Positions 6,375-10,227 of a DNA stretch of 10,227 nt are shown here, one piece after another. The DNA comes from Collinsella sp. AF20-14LB (GTDB taxonomy: Bacteria; Actinomycetota; Coriobacteriia; Coriobacteriales; Coriobacteriaceae), in the NCBI RefSeq assembly GCF_003459505.1, contig NZ_QRWD01000029.1:1-10227 (forward strand), given 5' to 3'. Both the position numbers and the translations under genes were made by a program. The notes beneath the pieces are model-generated. The model was not told the DNA's origin, did no database searches, and was given only the letters and a program-made list of their open reading frames with translations. Each line of letters starts with the position of its first letter. Within the stretch, counting starts at the first letter, position 1.

Positions 6375-7703
6375 ATGAACACCGATATGAACCCCGAGAG
6401 CGTCAACCCCGACGATTCCAACGACCTCAACACCGAGATCGAGGAAACCCAACTCATGGACACCCCCGATAACCCCATCGCCGCAGATGTCACCGCCGAA
6501 CTTCCGGTTGCCAAAGACCTGGAAGATGCCGTGGCACCCGACCCGGATGCTGCCACCGATGACTCCCAGACACCCAAACGTCCGAGTGGTCTGAAGCGCA
6601 AGTTCGTCGCGGGCGGCGTGGCGCTCGCCATCGTCGCGGCACTCGGCATCGGCCTATCGCTGAACCACGAGGCCGTGAACATCCCCGACAACGCACCCGT
6701 CGCATCCATCGTCGGCAAGAAGGACTCCAAGACCTATCCCGCATCCGTGACGCTTACGGCCGACGGCTGGAGCGAGGGGGACGGCGAGTTCTCCTACGAG
6801 ATCGTCGATGCCGACGGCGAGTCCGCCGCCAAGGGGGATATCAAGCCGGGCAAGGAGGCTTCCGTCGACCTACCGAAGGGTGCCTACGCCCTGAACGTCA
6901 CCTCTATCCCCACCGCCAAGGACGGCAAGACCACCTGGCTGGTGCCGGACGCGGTTGATTTCGTCGTCGAGGGCAAGGGAGCCTCGGTCAAGGTGAGCCT
7001 CACCAAGGTCGACATGACCGACGATGCGGCAGTGGACGCGGCAATCGAAAATCTCCCCGAGGAGGAGCGTGCCGCCGCCAAGAAACTCATCGAGGCCAAG
7101 CGCGAGAACCCGAACGCCAGCACGGTCAGCGCACCCGTATCCAAACCCAGCAGCTCCACCGTCCAGCAGGCCGGCGCGGCAAACGGCTCATCCGGCAAGG
7201 GCGATTCCAAGCCCGCATCCAAGCCCTCCGGCTCCAGTTCCAGCTCCAACAAGAATGACTCGAAGCCGTCCTCGGGCTCTGGCTCGAGCTCGAACAAGGG
7301 CGATTCCAAGCCCTCCGGCTCGAACAAGACCGACAAGCCCGCATCCAAGCCCGACAACTCCGGCAACTCCGGCAGCGGCTCGGGATCCGGCAGCTCCAAA
7401 CCCTCCAAGCCCGCTGAGTCCGAGAAGGTCTGGGCAATCGTAACCCCCGCTTGGGACGAGCAGATCTACCACCCCGCCGTCACCCACACCGAGACCCAGA
7501 AGAAAAAGGTTGGCGTCCAATACCGCGCAACGGATGGCACCCTCTTTGATAACGAAGATGCTTGCTCTGAGTATTGTTGGGATAACGGACTCCAGTACGG
7601 ATGCCTGCCCAAGTATGAGGAGGTCACCGTCACCGTAACCGATCAGGAAGCATGGACCGAGACCATCCACCACGAAGCCGTCTGGGGTTGGGTCAACAAG
7701 TAA
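6375..7703 (+). CDS. Single-pass membrane-anchored surface protein with Ser/Gly/Lys/Pro linker
   Basis: 442 aa from ATG 6375, preferred over TTG 6363; only a weak GGAAA precedes it. Layout: a very acidic cytoplasmic N-terminus (1-66), a basic KRPSGLKRK patch (68-76) and one transmembrane helix (77-96). Then comes a probable beta-sandwich-like extracellular region (about 115-212), a charged helical stretch (about 213-245) and a low-complexity Ser/Gly/Lys/Pro linker (about 250-348) containing repeated KGDSKP units. The C-terminal module (350-442) is rich in Trp/Tyr/His. It has three Cys (397, 401, 410) flanked by two similar Trp...His-x-Ala-Val segments. There is no LPXTG sorting signal; anchoring is by the N-terminal helix. 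Similar Trp/His-rich C-terminal modules occur in actinobacterial and clostridial surface or plasmid proteins. A role in adhesion or cell contact is inference. Confidence 0.82.
   Translation: MNTDMNPESVNPDDSNDLNTEIEETQLMDTPDNPIAADVTAELPVAKDLEDAVAPDPDAATDDSQTPKRPSGLKRKFVAGGVALAIVAALGIGLSLNHEAVNIPDNAPVASIVGKKDSKTYPASVTLTADGWSEGDGEFSYEIVDADGESAAKGDIKPGKEASVDLPKGAYALNVTSIPTAKDGKTTWLVPDAVDFVVEGKGASVKVSLTKVDMTDDAAVDAAIENLPEEERAAAKKLIEAKRENPNASTVSAPVSKPSSSTVQQAGAANGSSGKGDSKPASKPSGSSSSSNKNDSKPSSGSGSSSNKGDSKPSGSNKTDKPASKPDNSGNSGSGSGSGSSKPSKPAESEKVWAIVTPAWDEQIYHPAVTHTETQKKKVGVQYRATDGTLFDNEDACSEYCWDNGLQYGCLPKYEEVTVTVTDQEAWTETIHHEAVWGWVNK
7197..7313 (+). repeat. Coding direct repeats in the surface-protein linker
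   Basis: An identical 18-nt unit (AAGGGCGATTCCAAGCCC) occurs at 7197-7214 and 7296-7313, exactly 99 nt (33 codons) apart. Related GACTCGAAGCCG and CCGCATCCAAGCCC variants lie between and after them. The units encode KGDSKP in the extracellular linker. Such repeats could allow slippage or recombination that changes linker length. Confidence 0.7.
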
Positions 7704-7704
7704 G

Positions 7705-8304
7705 ATGACCGAATCAAGGAGGGGTGTAGATTATGTTGCTACGTACCTTTATCCATGGGCTTGTGAGCGGAACCAAATCAAGCGACCTGAAAGCATCAAC
7801 ATCGACAGGCTTCGAAAGCAGCTCAAGCGAAAGCGGGAATCCTTCGAAAAGTCGTTCACCCGAATCGAAATGACCAAGGAACACCTGAACGAGATAATGG
7901 CGAGCCTTTGCAAGAAACTGATGATCGATAAAAGCGATTTGGTCGCGATCCACGAGGCCGCGCTCGTCGCCCTTGGAATCGACAGTAATGCAGTTCCGTA
8001 CGGGTTGGACTTTCTCGTCTTGCGGGGTCTAGGGGATGCGGGTGTTTCCAAGTTATCCATCGATGGCTTCGATATCCGTCTTCATGCGCCCGAGAATTTT
8101 GAAGCGAATGGCCCTATCTCCCTTGTTGCCCCCAGAGGCATGGATTTCCCGTCTCTTGCTCCCGAGACCATCTTAGAGACAATTTCCAAGTCTCCGAGCT
8201 GCAGGTACCTGATGGAACAGAGGGCTGCGTTGGCGGAGCTGCTGCACTTCGACGATATGGACGATGACGAGCTCCGCCAATTTGCCGCCTATGTCAGGCC
8301 GTGA
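7705..8304 (+). CDS. Hypothetical protein
   Basis: 199 aa from ATG 7705, two bases after the preceding stop, so probably translated by reinitiation or coupling; no strong Shine-Dalgarno sits before it. An AAGGAGG at about 7715-7721 lies inside the frame and has no good in-frame start after it. The N-terminal half (about 30-75) is highly basic and helical, probably coiled coil. The middle holds hydrophobic stretches near 95-115 that are too short and charged for a membrane helix. The C-terminus is acidic (about 178-192, several Asp). No signal peptide. It is less strongly GC-biased than the surface-protein gene before it. No family recognised. Confidence 0.72.
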   Translation: MTESRRGVDYVATYLYPWACERNQIKRPESINIDRLRKQLKRKRESFEKSFTRIEMTKEHLNEIMASLCKKLMIDKSDLVAIHEAALVALGIDSNAVPYGLDFLVLRGLGDAGVSKLSIDGFDIRLHAPENFEANGPISLVAPRGMDFPSLAPETILETISKSPSCRYLMEQRAALAELLHFDDMDDDELRQFAAYVRP

Positions 8305-8360
8305 TTTCATAGGATTCAGCGAAGGATGCTGTCACGTCCACCGTTTAATGAGGTACCGCC

Positions 8361-8702
8361 CTGAAATATCTCGTTGAAGATTCCGATAATCCTGCGCCCC
8401 CTGTTCAGGACTACGCCGAGGCCAAGGAAATCGTCCGCCAAGTACTCGGCTCCCATCCTTCGGTGAAGCAAGCTGCCATGTTCGGCTCTTTCGTACGCGG
8501 CGAGCAGACGGGCTCCTCCGACGTCGACCTGCTTCTACAGGTCGACAGCAAGAAGGCCTTCGAAGTCGTCGGCATCGGCCTCGACTTGGCCGAGAGGCTT
8601 GGACGGGACGTAGACATGCTGGCGACTCTCTGCGGAGCCCAGAGCGGTTTCATCGAGAACCTGAATAGAGAAGGACGCATCATCTACAGTAGGGAGCTAT
8701 AG
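8361..8702 (+). CDS. MntA-like minimal nucleotidyltransferase (copy 1, CTG start)
   Basis: 113 aa if started at CTG 8361. MNT-fold proteins of the MntA type transfer AMP to HEPN toxins. Gly42-Ser43, then ten residues, then Asp54-Val-Asp56 form the GS-x10-DxD motif, and GRDVDM (81-86) supplies the third carboxylate, so the active site looks complete. In-frame TAA and TGA just upstream (8346-8351) rule out any earlier start. The first in-frame GTG (8463) would cut off the N-terminal region and lacks a ribosome site. The CTG start is supported because copy 3 (TTG 9161) begins with the same residues (KYLVED) and the same GAGGT spacing. No HEPN gene follows; the next gene begins 3 bp later. It may be an orphan antitoxin or a decaying duplicate. 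Confidence 0.8.
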   Translation: MKYLVEDSDNPAPPVQDYAEAKEIVRQVLGSHPSVKQAAMFGSFVRGEQTGSSDVDLLLQVDSKKAFEVVGIGLDLAERLGRDVDMLATLCGAQSGFIENLNREGRIIYSREL

Positions 8703-8705
8703 AGT

Positions 8706-9059
8706 ATGAGAACACTTGAAGAGGCGCGAAACACCCTTCAGATTTCGCAGGAAGATATCGACTTCATCATCGAAGGAATCCTGCGCGCTGGTGAGCCGAT
8801 CGTCATCATCGCCTACGGCTCTCGGGCTCGCGGCGAAGCCGATGAATATAGCGACTACGACATTCTCTGTCTTTCCGCCCTTGAGGGATGTGAGCTTAAG
8901 GAACACTCGCTTGCAGCCGATGGGGAGCTATGGGGACTCGCTCGCGACTTGGACTTTCTCGTCCTGAACGTCGATGAGTTCAGAGCCGGTCTGAAAGCCG
9001 GAAACGAGTTCGCATGCGACGTAGACCGAGATGGTGTGGTTCTCTATGGAACAGTTTAA
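8706..9059 (+). CDS. Nucleotidyltransferase-domain protein of a second MNT subfamily (copy 2)
   Basis: 117 aa; ATG 8706 lies 3 bp after the previous stop with AGGGAG at about 8691-8696. Gly38-Ser39, ten residues, then Asp50-Tyr-Asp52 form the nucleotidyltransferase signature (YGSRARGEADEYSDYD). A later DLDFLV (81-86) provides the third carboxylate. The sequence differs clearly from the flanking MntA-like copies, with an Arg-rich GSRARG instead of GSF, typical of the other common MNT group, which is often paired with its own HEPN protein. No such HEPN gene follows; a 30-codon frame overlaps the end instead. Its target, if any, is unknown; acting on the single HepT downstream is possible. Confidence 0.85.
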   Translation: MRTLEEARNTLQISQEDIDFIIEGILRAGEPIVIIAYGSRARGEADEYSDYDILCLSALEGCELKEHSLAADGELWGLARDLDFLVLNVDEFRAGLKAGNEFACDVDRDGVVLYGTV

Positions 9060-9138
9060 CGCATACGAGGATTACTACGGAAATCTGCTATTCGCCGCCT
9101 ACGGTTGGGGAACAAGTAGAATAGAACTGATACCCTGA
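9046..9138 (+). CDS. Short 30-codon frame, possible remnant of a lost HEPN partner
   Basis: This frame starts at ATG 9046 inside the end of the second nucleotidyltransferase gene (14-nt overlap) and ends at TGA 9136-9138. It encodes 30 residues rich in Tyr/Ala/Leu (EDYYGNLLFAAYG), reminiscent of the amphipathic first helices of HEPN proteins. The overlap with an upstream MNT gene is the usual position of a HEPN partner, which would suggest a truncated toxin gene. There is no clear ribosome site and the resemblance is weak, so it may be only intergenic DNA. Confidence 0.25.
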   Translation: MEQFNAYEDYYGNLLFAAYGWGTSRIELIP

Positions 9139-9160
9139 TAGTACCAAGGGAGGTGCCACC

Positions 9161-9532
9161 TTGAAATATCTTGTTGAAGATTGCGAGAACCCATCAATCC
9201 CCGTGAATACGCTTGCGGATGCCGCAAGCCGCGCCCGAGCAGTGTTTTCCGACTACCCATGCGTGGTCAAAGCGGTTCTATTTGGCTCGTTCTCGCGAGG
9301 TGAGCAGACAGATGCGTCCGACGTTGATTTTTTCCTCGGCCTCGATTCGACCTGCGCATCCTCAGACTACCTGTCCTTGCTCGACTCACTTGCCTCGGCG
9401 CTCGGAAGGGATGTCGATGTCACGGTGAAGCTGAAGGGCGCCACGGACAGGTTCGTATACAACCTCAAAACGGAAGGGAGACTCATATATGACAGAGCCA
9501 GAAATCGAGATATTCCATCAAATGCTGCTTAG
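9161..9532 (+). CDS. mntA: MntA-type antitoxin, minimal nucleotidyltransferase (copy 3)
   Basis: 123 aa from TTG 9161, preceded by GGGAGGT at 9148-9154. Gly42-Ser43-x10-Asp54-Val-Asp56 and GRDVDV (82-87) give a complete nucleotidyltransferase active site. In characterised MntA-HepT pairs the antitoxin attaches AMP units to a tyrosine near the toxin's RNase motif and so blocks it. The downstream hepT starts 44 nt before this gene's stop, so the two are translationally coupled. The last dozen residues (after IYDRA) are encoded in the overlap and exceed the usual end of the domain. It is paralogous to copy 1 over its whole length. Confidence 0.9.
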   Translation: MKYLVEDCENPSIPVNTLADAASRARAVFSDYPCVVKAVLFGSFSRGEQTDASDVDFFLGLDSTCASSDYLSLLDSLASALGRDVDVTVKLKGATDRFVYNLKTEGRLIYDRARNRDIPSNAA

Positions 9533-9965
9533 ATGCGATGATATTGCAGGGAAGCTCGACTATTTCGATGTCGATGAGAGCCTATGGCAACACAGCCCCT
9601 ACATTAGGGACTCTTTTCTCATTTCGGTTTCGCAAATAGGCGAACTCGTCTCCAAAATCAGTCCCGAGACGTGCCGCCGGTATTTTCCCGATATCGAATG
9701 GCAGCAAATTAGGGGAATGCGAAACATCATTGTGCATGTCTACGCTAATGTCGATTACGATATCGTATGGGATGTCGTCAACGAGGAGGCTCCCAAGCTC
9801 AAGCAGACCCTCCTCAAAAACGATGATATCCGCCGTGAGTATGAGTCCACGCTTGTGGTTGAGGAGGACATCGAAGAAGACATCCTCGGGTATTTCGGCG
9901 CTCTCGATCCGATTGTCGGCGATGGTGCTGATGGACGCATTCCGCAAGACGGCAATCGCCCTTAA
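9489..9965 (+). CDS. hepT: HepT-type HEPN RNase toxin (DUF86)
   Basis: 158 aa; GGGAG lies about eight bases before ATG 9489. HEPN-fold helical toxin that cleaves RNA as a dimer. The RX4HXY active motif is at Arg78, His83, Tyr85 (RNIIVHVY, nt 9720-9743), preceded by the usual IRGM. The N-terminal helices around MLLRCDDI and FLISVSQIGE fit the DUF86 pattern. Tyr85 corresponds to the tyrosine that MntA modifies in characterised systems. HepT proteins are usually about 110-140 aa; this one has an acidic C-terminal extension (about 122-158, rich in Asp/Glu/Gly) with no known role. It may influence partner binding. Confidence 0.92.
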   Translation: MTEPEIEIFHQMLLRCDDIAGKLDYFDVDESLWQHSPYIRDSFLISVSQIGELVSKISPETCRRYFPDIEWQQIRGMRNIIVHVYANVDYDIVWDVVNEEAPKLKQTLLKNDDIRREYESTLVVEEDIEEDILGYFGALDPIVGDGADGRIPQDGNRP

Positions 9966-9992
9966 GGGCACTAATCAACCCATTAAAACGAT

Positions 9993-10023
9993 AAGGGGCC
10001 AGAGATAATATCTCTGGCCCCTT
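9993..10023. terminator. Strong inverted repeat, probable bidirectional terminator
   Basis: The arms 9993-10007 and 10009-10023 are perfectly complementary over 15 bp around a single central base. In RNA this would fold into a GC-rich stem with an ATAATAT loop region. It lies between the stop of hepT and the stop of the converging minus-strand gene. T-richness follows on both sides (CCCCTTTACTT rightward; CCCCTTATCGTTTT leftward). Tails are modest, so efficiency may differ by direction. Confidence 0.75.
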
Positions 10024-10026
10024 TAC

Positions 10027-10227
10027 TTACTTCCTCCTGACGCCCACCACGCCGTCCGAGACGACCTCGCTCCAGCGGATGTAACGCACCGTATCCATGG
10101 CTAGCTTTACTGCGTTGCCAGCTCGTGCTCGCGAGCACGAGCGCCCAGAGACATCAATTTCGGATGCCGTCGCAGCGTTCGCCTCGTCCGCGTCGAGCCA
10201 CGCTTCGCACTTGTAGGTGCGCCACTG
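10027..10227 (-). CDS. C-terminal part of a hypothetical protein (runs off window)
   Basis: On the minus strand an open frame runs from the window edge to TAA (complement of 10027-10029), giving 66 codons of the gene's 3' end. The visible residues start QWRTYKCEAWLDAD and end VVGVRRK. The stretch is Ala/Asp/Val-rich with a basic Arg segment. Its third-position G/C bias matches the neighbouring genes and it is open across the whole segment. It ends just before the shared inverted-repeat terminator, which supports a real gene end. Too little is visible to name a family; no start is in view. Confidence 0.6.
   Translation of the reverse strand, partial: QWRTYKCEAWLDADEANAATASEIDVSGRSCSRARAGNAVKLAMDTVRYIRWSEVVSDGVVGVRRK
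10121..10142. repeat. Perfect 22-bp palindrome
   Basis: The sequence from 10121 to 10142 equals its own reverse complement over all 22 bases, with TCGCGA at the centre. It falls inside the partial minus-strand gene, where it encodes part of an Arg/Ser/Ala stretch. It could be a protein-binding or recombination site, or a coincidence of codon choice. Confidence 0.6.

Noticed and set aside
7197..7313. CRISPR-like spaced repeats
   Set aside because: Only two exact 18-nt units in frame inside a protein-coding low-complexity linker; not a repeat-spacer array.
6884..7408. Minus-strand frame rich in Leu/Glu/Pro
   Set aside because: It is the antisense reading of the Ser/Gly/Lys/Pro linker; the low-complexity composition explains its openness.
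7733..7873. Alternative short frame (ATG 7733) downstream of AGGAGG
   Set aside because: The Shine-Dalgarno spacing is fair, but it yields only 46 Ser-rich codons inside a longer, more protein-like frame starting at 7705.
9117..9122. TAGAAT as a -10 box before mntA copy 3
   Set aside because: No acceptable -35 hexamer at 16-18 bp upstream, so an internal promoter is not supported.
9958..9969. 12-bp palindrome GCCCTTAAGGGC over the hepT stop
   Set aside because: Short and without a loop or T-tract; the stronger inverted repeat at 9993-10023 explains termination.

Overview
The window looks like accessory DNA (a plasmid, integrative element or genomic island) from a high-GC bacterium. Coding frames favour G/C at third positions and Shine-Dalgarno sites are strong. 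The small-gene style and Ser/Lys/Pro-rich surface protein would suit an actinobacterium such as a gut coriobacterium, but that assignment is inference; no rRNA, tRNA or marker gene is present. I saw no integrase, transposase gene, relaxase or CRISPR array inside the window.

Layout. 1-125: a run of four short hairpins ending in TCAA, resembling the right end of an IS200/IS605-type element, followed by a rho-independent terminator. 155-205: a long inverted repeat merging into a promoter. 285-3608 (+): a compact four-gene cluster made of a DnaB-family replicative helicase, two unknown proteins and an XRE-type regulator with a large C-terminal region. The genes overlap or nearly touch, as expected for one transcript. 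3619-4854 (-): an unknown protein built from two copies of a domain of about 110 residues, converging on the regulator gene. 4855-5052: a divergent intergenic region with a good sigma70-type promoter reading right. 5053-8304 (+): a protein with an ASCH/DUF3850-like pattern, a membrane-anchored unknown, a long membrane-anchored surface protein and a small unknown protein.

8361-9965 (+): the most distinctive part, three consecutive minimal nucleotidyltransferases (MNT fold, GS-x10-DxD) and a single HEPN-family HepT toxin. The third nucleotidyltransferase overlaps hepT by 44 nt, the classical MntA-HepT arrangement, in which the antitoxin neutralises the HEPN RNase by adding AMP to a tyrosine next to the RNase motif. 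The first nucleotidyltransferase is a paralogue of the third (same N-terminus, same ribosome-binding region) but appears to start at CTG and has no HEPN partner of its own. The middle one belongs to a different subfamily and is followed only by a 30-codon reading frame. The array may be an expanded or partly decayed defence/toxin-antitoxin locus. It ends at a strong inverted-repeat terminator shared with a converging minus-strand gene (10027 to beyond the window end) of unknown function.

The helicase and regulator suggest a replication/control module. The membrane and surface proteins suggest an envelope or transfer-related module, and the MNT/HEPN array a stability or defence module. Several proteins match no family I can name and are described only by what can be seen.
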